Assembly: GCA_964455095.1 (NCBI GenBank)
Contig: CAYVUV010000047.1
Location: 1-56,054 of the forward strand
Direction: 5' to 3'
Length of the DNA: 56,054 bases
Origin: CAYVUV01 sp964455095
GTDB lineage: Bacteria > Desulfobacterota > Binatia > HRBIN30 > CADEER01
Part shown: positions 40,091-47,919 of the stretch, one piece after another
Layout of the letters: every line of letters starts with the position of its first letter
How positions within the stretch are numbered: the first letter of the stretch is position 1
Translations under genes and position numbers: made by a program
The notes under the pieces: generated by a model
Databases searched by the model: none
What the model saw: the letters and a program-made list of their open reading frames with translations, nothing else
What the model was told of the DNA's origin: nothing

Positions 40091-40315
40091 GCCGGGCAAT
40101 TGGTGCCGTTCTGGTTCCTCTCCCTCCGGGGGCTTTGCCCAGCAATTGATGCGGGTCCTTCTGGTTCCTCTCCCACCGGGAGAGGCTAGGTGAGGGGATC
40201 GACCAAACTCTTCAACCAATCAGCGGTCGAAGGCATCGTTTCATCCCCTCACCTTACCTCTCGGGGTGGGAGAGGAACTTCTTTTCCCGGTGGGAGAGGA
40301 ACTTCTGGCGCGAGG
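40091..40315. repeat. Dispersed palindromic repeat, CTCTCCC/GGGAGAG class
   Basis: Two arms, each with two tandem units: left GTTCCTCTCCCTCCGGG and GTTCCTCTCCCACCGGGAGA; right GGGTGGGAGAGGAACTTC and CCGGTGGGAGAGGAACTTC. The arms are inverted copies around about 60 nt and are flanked by TGCCGGGCAA on both sides. It lies in the 425-nt space between divergently transcribed genes (ArnT-like and VOC), where nothing else is seen. It resembles REP/MITE-type intergenic repeats. Confidence 0.75.
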
Positions 40316-40408
40316 TGCCGGGCAACGCCACGCGCGGCCCGTCTTGTCATGCGACGGCCGTCTGATTACGGTACGCAGCGAACCGTCTGAACCGTGGAGG
40401 AACGATCG

Positions 40409-40885
40409 ATGAGCCAACGCCCGTTCGCCGTGCTCGGCGTGCAGCAGATCGCCGTCGGCGGCCCCGACAAGGCCGCGCTGCGCCGGTTGTGGATCGATAC
40501 GCTCGGCCTGACGCCGACGGGGACGTTTCGCAGCGAGTCGGAGAACGTCGACGAGGACATCGCCGTCGCCGGCTCGGGCCCGCTGCGCGTCGAGGTGGAT
40601 CTCATGCAGCCGATCGATCCCGACAAGCGGCCCAAGGTGCACGAGCCGCCGCTCAACCACATCGGGCTGTGGATCGACGATCTCCACGCGGCGGTCGAGT
40701 GGCTGACCGCACACGGCATGCGCTTCGCCCCGGGCGGTGTCCGCAAGGGCGCGGCCGGCTTCGATGTCTGCTTCATCCATCCGAAGGGCAACGAGGCCGC
40801 GCCGATCGGTGGCGAGGGCGTGCTGATCGAGTTGGTACAGGCGCCGCCGGAAGTCATCGCGGCGTTTCGCCGCCTGGCTGGGTAG
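40409..40885 (+). CDS. VOC (glyoxalase / methylmalonyl-CoA epimerase-like) protein
   Basis: 158 residues with the two beta-alpha-beta-beta-beta halves of the vicinal oxygen chelate fold. Expected metal ligands: His in LNHIGLWIDD and Glu in GVLIELVQA are present, and Glu in LRVEVDLMQP is possible, but the first-strand His (usually DHI or HIG) is Gln in LGVQQIAVGG. The general lay-out is like methylmalonyl-CoA epimerase. ATG at 40409 is chosen because GGAGG stands 8 nt upstream; an ATG-less extension to 40394 exists. Substrate unknown. Confidence 0.87.
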   Translation: MSQRPFAVLGVQQIAVGGPDKAALRRLWIDTLGLTPTGTFRSESENVDEDIAVAGSGPLRVEVDLMQPIDPDKRPKVHEPPLNHIGLWIDDLHAAVEWLTAHGMRFAPGGVRKGAAGFDVCFIHPKGNEAAPIGGEGVLIELVQAPPEVIAAFRRLAG

Positions 40886-40896
40886 ACCAGCCCCCG

Positions 40897-40929
40897 TCCC
40901 GACCGGTCGGGTTGTAAAGCGTACCGCTT
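40897..40929. promoter_or_regulatory. Double palindrome between VOC and BON genes
   Basis: CCCGACCGGTCGGG (40897-40910) is a perfect 14-bp palindrome and is followed by AAAGCG-TAC-CGCTTT (40915-40929). It lies just after the VOC stop and about 190 nt before the BON gene. It could be a terminator hairpin for the VOC gene or an operator pair for the stress genes downstream. Confidence 0.4.
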
Positions 40930-41119
40930 TGAAAATCCGTTCCGGGAAACACGCGTAGTTTCTACCCCGCACTCTCATCGCAGCGCTTGGGAGTGTCCGA
41001 CCCCGCCACATCCTCGCGTGGCCCCCTCCTTGCTCTATCCGATCCCGTTACCTCGCACGGAGATCACACCACAACAGAGCGGCCGCATGCCACAGGGCGT
41101 GCGGCACCACGGAGGAAAA

Positions 41120-41536
41120 ATGAACAACAAGAGGAGAGTCTTGCTCGCCTTGCTGGCGAGCGCTTGTGCGTCAGCACCGCTGACTGCGGCCGCGGGTCCG
41201 ATGGACCATCCGCGCGGCTCGATTGAGCTCGTCTCGGAAGACGCTGACAACACGGCCCGCAACGTCAAGGATCGCGGCGACACGCTGTCTCCCCTGGATC
41301 AGGGCAACAGTGAGGCCGACCGCACCATTACGCAGCAGATTCGCCAGACCGTCGTCGCCGACGATCAGCTGTCGATGAACGCCAAGAATGTGAAGATCAT
41401 CACCATCGACGGCAAGGTCACCTTGCGCGGGCCGGTCAAGAGCGCGGGTGAGAAGAACGCCATCGTCGCGACGGCCAAGCAGACCGCCGGCGTGGTCAAG
41501 GTCGACGATCAGCTCGAAGTCGAAACCAACCCGTAA
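41120..41536 (+). CDS. Single-BON-domain periplasmic protein
   Basis: 138 residues. An export signal (KRRVLLALLASACASAPLTAAA) is followed by an acidic spacer and one BON domain (about 70-135: ITQQIRQTVVADDQLSMNAK, ITIDGKVTLRGPV, GVVKVDDQLEV). Envelope-stress or membrane-binding role by family. The ATG at 41120 has GGAGG upstream; a frame open from 41018 lacks one. The YflT-like gene follows after 46 nt in the same direction. Confidence 0.9.
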   Translation: MNNKRRVLLALLASACASAPLTAAAGPMDHPRGSIELVSEDADNTARNVKDRGDTLSPLDQGNSEADRTITQQIRQTVVADDQLSMNAKNVKIITIDGKVTLRGPVKSAGEKNAIVATAKQTAGVVKVDDQLEVETNP

Positions 41537-41582
41537 CCCTACGCAACCGGCCTTGCCAGCGCAGGGCCCTGAAGGAGGACAC

Positions 41583-42134
41583 ATGTCGACAGCCGTATTT
41601 TGTATCGCCAAGAGCGCTTCGCAAGCCGAGCGCATCGTCACCGACCTGCGCACCGCTGGATTCAACAGCAGCGACATCTCGGCGCTGTTTCCCGACAAGG
41701 AGGGGACGCGCGATTTCGCCCACGAGCAAAACACCAAAGCCCCTGAAGGCGCCGCCACGGGCGTCGGTGCCGGGGGGTTGCTCGGCGGCACATTGGGCTG
41801 GCTCGCCGGTATCGGCGCGCTCGCCATACCGGGCGTCGGCCCGCTGATCGCCGCCGGGCCGATCATGGCCGCGCTGAGCGGCGCGGCCGTCGGCGCCGCG
41901 TTGGGCGGCGTGACCGGCGCCCTGGTCGGGATGGGGATCCCCGAGTACGAGGCCAAGCGCTACGAGGGCAAGGTGCGCGACGGCAACATCCTGATTTCCG
42001 TCCACACCGAAGACTCCAACGAGCGCTCGCGCGCCCAGGAGATCTTCGAGCGCGCCGGCGCCGAGGATATCTCATCCACCGGTGAAGCCACCCCGCCCAA
42101 GGGCGGCTACGCCGACGCGCATCCGCGCCACTAG
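41583..42134 (+). CDS. YflT-like general stress protein with Gly/Ala-rich core
   Basis: 183 residues. Residues 1-40 (AVFCIAKSASQAERIVTDLR, GFNSSDISALFPD) match the ferredoxin-like start of the YflT/GSP17M family. The middle (56-118) is a Gly/Ala-rich hydrophobic stretch with repeated GG motifs, resembling glycine-zipper membrane segments. The end (130-165) closes the fold with NILISVHTEDSNERSRAQEI. Homologues are induced by general stress; mechanism unknown. GGAGG precedes the ATG. Confidence 0.88.
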   Translation: MSTAVFCIAKSASQAERIVTDLRTAGFNSSDISALFPDKEGTRDFAHEQNTKAPEGAATGVGAGGLLGGTLGWLAGIGALAIPGVGPLIAAGPIMAALSGAAVGAALGGVTGALVGMGIPEYEAKRYEGKVRDGNILISVHTEDSNERSRAQEIFERAGAEDISSTGEATPPKGGYADAHPRH

Positions 42135-42240
42135 ACTGCGAGTGACTTTGGCGCGGGTCCTGGCAACGGGGCCCGCGCCGGCGTCGCAGCCACGCCCGGC
42201 CGAGAATTGACAAACACGCGACCGGGAGTGAGACAGGGGC

Positions 42241-44127
42241 ATGCCGGAGCGGACATGGGCGAGATACGCGCTCGCCGTGCTCTCCGTGGCCGCGGCGACC
42301 GCGCTCACGGCTGCCATCCCGATCCTGCGCGACCGACTGACCTTCTTCGCCTTTTGGCCCCTGACCTTCCTGATCTCGTGGTTTGCCGGGGTCGGGCCCG
42401 GGCTGGTCGCCACAGTGTCCAGCGCCCTCGCCGTGCTCTTTGTCCTGCCGGCGTTTGCGCAGACGGCTGCTGGCGGACCGGACCTCACGGTGACGGTCGG
42501 CGTGTTCTGCGTCGCCGGCGTCCTCGGGGCATTCCTGGCGCGCTGGCGCGAGCAAACCGAAGCGGCCCTGCGCGAGAGCTCGGAACGCTTCACCACTCTT
42601 ACCGACAGTGCGCCGGTGCTCATCTGGATGTCGGGGCTCGATCGGCGGCGCAACTACTTCAACCGGCCGTGGTTGCAGTTCACCGGGCGACGACTCGAGG
42701 ACCAGCTCGGCGAAGGCTGGCTGGAAAGCATCCATCCCGACGACCGCGAGCGCTGTATGCAGACCTACATCGAGGCCTTCGACGCGCGTCGGCCGGTTCA
42801 GTCCCAGTATCGCATCCGCCGGCACGACGGGGTGTACCGCTACGTGCTCAGCAGCAAAGCACCGCGCTATGGTCAGGACGGCGCGTTTCTCGGCTTCGTC
42901 GGTTCCTGCGTCGACGTCACCGAGCAGCTCGACGCGATCCACCTCGCCGAAACGGCACGCGCGGAGGCGGAAGCCGCGAATCGCGCCAAGGACGCCTTCC
43001 TGGCGACGGTGTCGCACGAGCTGCGCACGCCGCTGTCGCCGATCCTGTCGTGGGTGCGCATGCTGCGCGATGGGGCGCTCGACCCCGTCCAGGTGCAGCG
43101 CGCGCTGGAGGTCATCGAGCGCAACGCGCGCATGCAGGCGCAGCTCATCGAGGACCTGCTCGATGTGTCGCGGATCGTCGAAGGCAAGTTGCGGCTCCAC
43201 GTGCGCCCCGTCGCGCTCGCCGGGATCGTGGAGAACGCGGTCGAAACGGTGCGCGCCGCTGCCGATGCGAAGGAGATCCGCCTGCAGGTGGTGCTCGATT
43301 CCGGCGCGGCGATGGTCGCCGGCGACCCCGACCGCTTGCAGCAGATCGTCTGGAATCTGCTCTCGAACGCGGTGAAGTTCACGCCCAAGGGCGGTCGCGT
43401 CCAGATCGTGCTCGAGCGCGTCAATTCGCACGTCGAGCTCTCGGTTGCCGATACCGGCGCCGGCCTTTCACGGGCACAGCTGCCGCACCTGTTCGAACGC
43501 TTCTGGCAGGGTGATGCGTCGCCGACGCGCGTGCACGGCGGACTGGGACTCGGCCTGGCGATCGTCCGCCATCTGGTCGAGCTCCACGGCGGCACGGTCA
43601 CGGCGGAAAGCGGCGGAGAAGGGCAGGGCAGCACGTTCACCGTCACGCTGCCGCTGGCGCCGATCGCCCGCAAGACGGACGATCCAGTCCGTCGACATCC
43701 CACGATGCACGAGGCGGCCGTCCCGTCGTCATCTCGGCTCGACGGTCTGCGGGTGCTGTTGGTCGATGACGACCCCGATTCGAACGAGGCGGTGCGATTG
43801 CTCCTGGTGCAGAGCGGTGCCGACGTGCGCGTGGCCGCCTCGGCGTCACAGGCGCTCGAGATTCTGAACCGGTGGACGCCGGACGTGTTGGTCAGCGATA
43901 TCGGCATGCCCGTCGAAGACGGGTACGCCTTGCTGGCGAAAGTGCGGGCGCGCGCGGATGAGCGCGGGCGCATCCCGGCGATCGCGTTGACGGCCTACGC
44001 CGCCGTCGAGGACCGCGTGCGCTTGCTGTCCGCCGGGTTCCAGATGCACGTGGCCAAGCCGGCCGATCCCGGCGAGCTCACCGCGGCCATCGCGACGGTG
44101 CATGGCGGAGTGCGCGCGGGCGAGTAG
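42241..44127 (+). CDS. Hybrid sensor histidine kinase (membrane sensor-PAS-HisKA-REC)
   Basis: 628 residues. Three hydrophobic segments (about 8-30, 35-72 and 84-100) form a small membrane sensor (DUF4118-like). PAS domain about 113-232, with YFNRPWLQFTGR. HisKA phospho-acceptor His259 in VSHELRTPLSPI. HATPase with NLLSNAVKF, DTGAGL and GGLGLGL. Receiver 503-620, with VLLVDDD, Asp553 and Lys606. The three hybrid kinases of the window share this layout, suggesting recent paralogues. No DNA-binding partner is adjacent. Confidence 0.93.
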   Translation: MPERTWARYALAVLSVAAATALTAAIPILRDRLTFFAFWPLTFLISWFAGVGPGLVATVSSALAVLFVLPAFAQTAAGGPDLTVTVGVFCVAGVLGAFLARWREQTEAALRESSERFTTLTDSAPVLIWMSGLDRRRNYFNRPWLQFTGRRLEDQLGEGWLESIHPDDRERCMQTYIEAFDARRPVQSQYRIRRHDGVYRYVLSSKAPRYGQDGAFLGFVGSCVDVTEQLDAIHLAETARAEAEAANRAKDAFLATVSHELRTPLSPILSWVRMLRDGALDPVQVQRALEVIERNARMQAQLIEDLLDVSRIVEGKLRLHVRPVALAGIVENAVETVRAAADAKEIRLQVVLDSGAAMVAGDPDRLQQIVWNLLSNAVKFTPKGGRVQIVLERVNSHVELSVADTGAGLSRAQLPHLFERFWQGDASPTRVHGGLGLGLAIVRHLVELHGGTVTAESGGEGQGSTFTVTLPLAPIARKTDDPVRRHPTMHEAAVPSSSRLDGLRVLLVDDDPDSNEAVRLLLVQSGADVRVAASASQALEILNRWTPDVLVSDIGMPVEDGYALLAKVRARADERGRIPAIALTAYAAVEDRVRLLSAGFQMHVAKPADPGELTAAIATVHGGVRAGE

Positions 44128-44160
44128 CCGCGTTGCCTGGCATTTTCTCCGGAGTTCGGT

Positions 44161-44250
44161 CCCCCCCTTTGGCAAAGGGGGGGTAGGGGGGATTTTTGAG
44201 ATCGGATCCTGCGGAGAATCCCCCTCAATCCCCCTTTGCCAAAGGGGAAG
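44161..44250. repeat. Dispersed palindromic repeat, CCCCCTTTGGCAAAGGGGG class
   Basis: Left arm CCCCTTTGGCAAAGGGGG...GGGGGGATT and right arm AATCCCCCTCAATCCCCCTT then TGCCAAAGGGG form a roughly 90-nt inverted repeat. It lies between convergent genes (hybrid kinase and methyltransferase). A second member is at 55033-55116. Confidence 0.85.
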
Positions 44251-44300
44251 CCAGAGCCGCGCCCCACGAGAAAATCTTCTTTCGCCGCGCGCCGCTTGTC

Positions 44301-45338
44301 TCAGACGAAATACAGGTCGAGCCACGGCGCGAGGTCCACGTCACCCGCCGCGATGCCCCGCCAGGCGGCTTTGACGATCCGCTCCTCCCATGCCCCCCAC
44401 GAGGTGGTGTGGGCATCGGCGAGGCGCGTCAGCGTATCGGCCTTGACTGCCAGCGGGCGCCAGCCAAACTCGCCCGTCAGGTCCGTCAGCGTGTCGACCG
44501 AGTAGCCGTGCAGGTAGGGGAACGTCAGCAGGTTGTTCCACGCCATGGCCGCGAGCAACGGCCGGCGCAGCGGTCGCGGCAGCCGGTGTAGCCACCCCAT
44601 GGCGCGGCGAAACGCGGCGCCATTCGGGACCCGCAAGGCGAGCACGCCACCGGGGCGCAGCCAGCGGCGCGCGGCGGCGAGCGTCGGACGCGGGTCGGGA
44701 AGCTGATCGAAGGTGTTCCAGATCGCCACCACGTCGGCGGAGGCTTTCTGGACCGGCACGTCGGTGGCCGTGCCCTGGCGCACGGGCAGGTTCTTCTCGC
44801 GGCAGAACGCGACCACTTCCTCACCGGGATCGATGCCGAGCGCCGTCCACCCCGCTTGCTCGGCGACGGAGAGAAACCCGCCGACGAAACTGCCGATCTC
44901 GACCACCACCGGCGGCGCGACCGTCTCGGGCATCAACTCGCGCAGCCGCGCGACGCGCGGCGCGAACAGCTCGACGTGGGAGGCGAACAGTGCCTCGAGG
45001 CGCTCGTGGCCATACTGGTCGTGCGCATAGGCTTTGGCGAGCGCCTGCTCGGTCGGCTGCTGTTCGCGGAAGACCAGGCCGCAGGCGGCGCAGGTGACGA
45101 TGTCGGTGGCATAGTCCTGGGTGAAGTCGGCGCGTTCGGCCAGTTGGTCGGCGCACTGTCGCTGGGCGGCTGGACGCAGACGGCGGCGGTGGAACCGCTC
45201 GAGGAAGCGCTGATGCCGCCGCACCTCGCTCCGACTGCACAGCGGCTCGGCGCGCGCCTCGCCGCACACCGCGCAGCGCGCGGTCACTTGCGGCGCGAGC
45301 GCCGGCTCGGCCGCCGCGGACGACTCCGAGACCCTCAA
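44301..45338 (-). CDS. Class I SAM methyltransferase with N-terminal Cys pairs
   Basis: 345 residues. Two Cys pairs (CAVCGEARAEPLC near 21-33 and CAACGLVF near 78-85) suggest a zinc site, as in sugar C-methyltransferase-like and related enzymes. SAM motif I is VVVEIGSFVGGFL (about 135-147), followed by ALGIDPGEE and VVAIWNTFDQLPDPR. A C-terminal helical part ends in DVDLAPWLDLYFV. The start is TTG at 45338, sharing TTGA with the catalase stop. It is thus coupled to the catalase, an unusual pairing; the substrate is unknown. Confidence 0.8.
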   Translation of the reverse strand: MRVSESSAAAEPALAPQVTARCAVCGEARAEPLCSRSEVRRHQRFLERFHRRRLRPAAQRQCADQLAERADFTQDYATDIVTCAACGLVFREQQPTEQALAKAYAHDQYGHERLEALFASHVELFAPRVARLRELMPETVAPPVVVEIGSFVGGFLSVAEQAGWTALGIDPGEEVVAFCREKNLPVRQGTATDVPVQKASADVVAIWNTFDQLPDPRPTLAAARRWLRPGGVLALRVPNGAAFRRAMGWLHRLPRPLRRPLLAAMAWNNLLTFPYLHGYSVDTLTDLTGEFGWRPLAVKADTLTRLADAHTTSWGAWEERIVKAAWRGIAAGDVDLAPWLDLYFV

Positions 45339-47425
45339 TGGCTCGCTCGCACGCGCGGCTCGCGCGCCCAGATGCGCTGCTGCTTCGCCGCGGCGATGAA
45401 GGCGGGGATCTCGCGCAACCCGGTCAGGGGAACGACCCCGGCATCCGCGGCGACGCCGGCGCGTTTCAGCAGCGGGGCCGCGGCGGCGACATGGCCGATG
45501 ACCTTGAGGTGGCCGAATGCGTCGCGCAGCCAGTCGATCGCGGCCGCCTCGTTCAGGAGGCTCTCGATCGCGGCGGCCGCCGGGGCCAACACGACGGCGT
45601 CGAAGAAAATCGACGGCGCCGCGGCGAGCGCGTGATCGATGGCCAGCGGCTTGCCGTCGTCGGCCGTGATGCCGCCGACCGTCGGCGCGAGGACTTCCAG
45701 CTTGCCGCCTTCTTTCTCCACCGCCGTGCGGAGGCGATCGACCAGGGCGCGTTCGACCCCGTTGGAGACGAGCACCCCAACCTTGCGGCCCGCCAACGTC
45801 GGCGCGGCTTTGCCCACCATGCTCAGCGCCGGCGACGGCTTCAGGTCGATCGGTGCCCGGGCGGGCCGAATGGACTCGGCTTCGCCCGCCATCCCGAGCG
45901 CGGTCTCGACGCGCCCGCACAACTCGCGGTCGATGACCTGCAGATGCCCCAGCATGCGCCGGCGAATCGTGACGCTCTCGACCTTGCCGAGCTCGAAGGC
46001 GAAGGCGCCGACGATGTGGCGCTGCTCGGGCTCGGTCATCGAGCGCCAGAACATGCGCGCCTGGCTGTAGTGGTCGGCGAAGGTCTCGGAGCGCACGCGG
46101 GCCTTGGCCCCGTCATCCTCGGCCGCAAAGCTGGTGAAGCCAGCGCTGGGATGCTCGCGCGCACCGGCCGGGTCGAGGCTGTTCGGCTCGTAGTTGACGC
46201 GGCCGGTCGGTACGGCCATGCGCATCAGGCCGTCGCGCTGGAAGTTGTGCATCGGGCATTTCGGCGCATTGATCGGCAACTCGTGAAAGTTCGGCCCGCC
46301 GAGGCGGCTCAACTGCGTGTCGAGATACGAATGCAGCCGGCCCTGCAGCAGCGGATCGTTGCTGAAGTCGATGCCGGGGACGATGTGGCCGGGGTGGAAG
46401 GCGACCTGTTCGGTCTCGGCGAAGAAGTTGTCCGGGTTGCGGTTCAGCACCATCGTGCCGATCACCTCCAGCGGCACCACCTCTTCGGGGATGAGCTTGG
46501 TCGAATCGAGCACATCGAAGTCGAAGCCGTCGGCGGTCTTCTGATCGAAGGCCTGGATGGCGAAATCGAACTCCGGATAGTCGCCGCTCTCGATCGCCTG
46601 CCAGAGATCGCGGCGGTGAAAGTCGGGATCGGCGCCGTTGAGCTTCACCGCCTCGTCCCACAGCACCGACGCCGCGCCGAGCTTCGGGCGCCAGTGAAAC
46701 TTGACGAACGTGGAGCGACCGCGCGCATCGATGAGCCGGAAGGTGTGGATGCCGAAGCCCTCGATCATGCGCAGCGACCGCGGAATGGCGCGGTCGGACA
46801 TCGCCCACATCATCATGTGCATGCTCTCGGGCATCAACGTGGCGAAGTCCCAGAACGTGTCATGTGCCGAGGCCGCCTGCGGGAAGCCGCGGTCGGGCTC
46901 CATCTTCACCGAGTGGACGAGGTCGGGAAACTTGATCGCGTCCTGGATGAAGAACACCGGGATGTTGTTGCCGACCAGATCGAAGTTGCCCTCCGAGGTG
47001 TAGAACTTGACTGCGAAGCCGCGCACGTCGCGCGGCATGTCGCCGGAACCGGCCCCGCCGGCAACGGTCGAGAAGCGCGCGAACACCGGCGTCTTGACCT
47101 TGGGATCCTGCAGAAAGGCCGCCCTGGTCAGACGCGACAGCGGCCGGTGCACCTGAAAGAAGCCATGCGCCCCGGAGCCGCGCGCGTGCACGATGCGCTC
47201 GGGAATCCGCTCGTGGTCGAAATGCGTGATCTTCTCGCGCAGGACGAAATCTTCGAGCAATGTCGGTCCGCGGGAGCCGCTGCGCAGCGAGTTCTGATTG
47301 TCCGCGATCGGCACACCTTGATTCGTGGTCAGGGCCTGCGCCCGCGACGCGGCGATCTGATGCGTTTCGCCGCCCGCACCGGTCCGGTTCTTGGGTGCGA
47401 CGCTGGGCTTCTTCGCCTTCTTCAT
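45335..47425 (-). CDS. katE: Large-subunit (HPII-type) catalase
   Basis: 696 residues. Decomposes H2O2 with a heme. Distal His80 (RIVHARGSGAHG) and the GNN Asn segment (152-154, LVGNNIPVFF) are present; the heme-ligand Tyr367 sits in RLHSYLDTQ. The C-terminal 150 residues (from about RKVGVLVSNGVE) form the class I amidotransferase/DJ-1-like domain found in large HPII catalases. The Lys-rich N-terminus (MKKAKKPSVAPKNRTG) is disordered. A palindrome with CTTACA lies 130-150 nt upstream on its side of a divergent gap. Stress-induced by family. Confidence 0.96.
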   Translation of the reverse strand: MKKAKKPSVAPKNRTGAGGETHQIAASRAQALTTNQGVPIADNQNSLRSGSRGPTLLEDFVLREKITHFDHERIPERIVHARGSGAHGFFQVHRPLSRLTRAAFLQDPKVKTPVFARFSTVAGGAGSGDMPRDVRGFAVKFYTSEGNFDLVGNNIPVFFIQDAIKFPDLVHSVKMEPDRGFPQAASAHDTFWDFATLMPESMHMMMWAMSDRAIPRSLRMIEGFGIHTFRLIDARGRSTFVKFHWRPKLGAASVLWDEAVKLNGADPDFHRRDLWQAIESGDYPEFDFAIQAFDQKTADGFDFDVLDSTKLIPEEVVPLEVIGTMVLNRNPDNFFAETEQVAFHPGHIVPGIDFSNDPLLQGRLHSYLDTQLSRLGGPNFHELPINAPKCPMHNFQRDGLMRMAVPTGRVNYEPNSLDPAGAREHPSAGFTSFAAEDDGAKARVRSETFADHYSQARMFWRSMTEPEQRHIVGAFAFELGKVESVTIRRRMLGHLQVIDRELCGRVETALGMAGEAESIRPARAPIDLKPSPALSMVGKAAPTLAGRKVGVLVSNGVERALVDRLRTAVEKEGGKLEVLAPTVGGITADDGKPLAIDHALAAAPSIFFDAVVLAPAAAAIESLLNEAAAIDWLRDAFGHLKVIGHVAAAAPLLKRAGVAADAGVVPLTGLREIPAFIAAAKQQRIWAREPRVRASH

Positions 47426-47556
47426 TCAGTGGGCTCCTCGCAGGGGGGTGACGGACGACAGGCTGGTGCGTTGCCGACTGAGCAAGGCCTGCGCCACAGG
47501 GGAGAGTTCGGGTGTGGTGGCGCCTACCGCGACGTCACGCGACCCGGCGAGCAGGT

Positions 47557-47580
47557 CTTACAGACTGGCCGGTAAGTCTG
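47557..47580. promoter_or_regulatory. CTTACA palindrome upstream of the catalase gene
   Basis: CTTACAGACTGGCCGGTAAG contains the inverted repeat CAGACT-N8-AGTCTG. It lies 132-155 nt before katE and resembles the half-sites upstream of other stress genes in this window. An operator is possible; no regulator is assigned. Confidence 0.3.
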
Positions 47581-47614
47581 ACCCGAAAAAAGGGGTGCGC
47601 TTCGCGCTCGTCTG

Positions 47615-47771
47615 ATCACCCCCCATCCAAACCTTCCCCCGCAAGGGGGGGAAGGCTTTCGGATTCCGGCGCCTCCGGGGAGGATTTCTCTTCCGGCCTC
47701 CTCCCGCTCCGGGGAGGATTTCTCTTCCGGCCTCCTCCCCCTCGACGGGGGAGGATTGAGGTGGGGGTGAT
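47615..47771. repeat. Dispersed repeat, CCTCCCCC/GGGGGAGGATT class, three arms
   Basis: One ATCACCCCCCATCCAAACC...CCCCGCAAGGGG arm is followed by near-identical tandem units (TCCGGGGAGGATTTCTCTTC, then TCCGGCCTCCTCCC) and closes with GAGGATTGAGGTGGGGGTGAT. The outer arms are inverted copies. It fills most of the 494-nt gap between the divergent catalase and DsbA-like genes. Other members lie at 51235-51412 and 55956-56054. Confidence 0.85.
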
Positions 47772-47919
47772 GGAATACGGCTCCAACCTCCTTCATCCCC
47801 AGGCGCCGTGACTGATGCAGCCAAATGTCGCTGGCACGATGTTGCCCGGAAAAAGCGCTCCGCCGGTTGACCCGGCGAGGGCCACCCCGTAGCCTCGGCT
47901 TTTCGACTCAGGAGGGGCC

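Noticed and set aside
47832..47845. Sigma-54-like TGGCAC-N4-TTGC before the DsbA-like gene
   Set aside because: Spacing between GG and GC is 9 and not 10 nt, which normally abolishes function.
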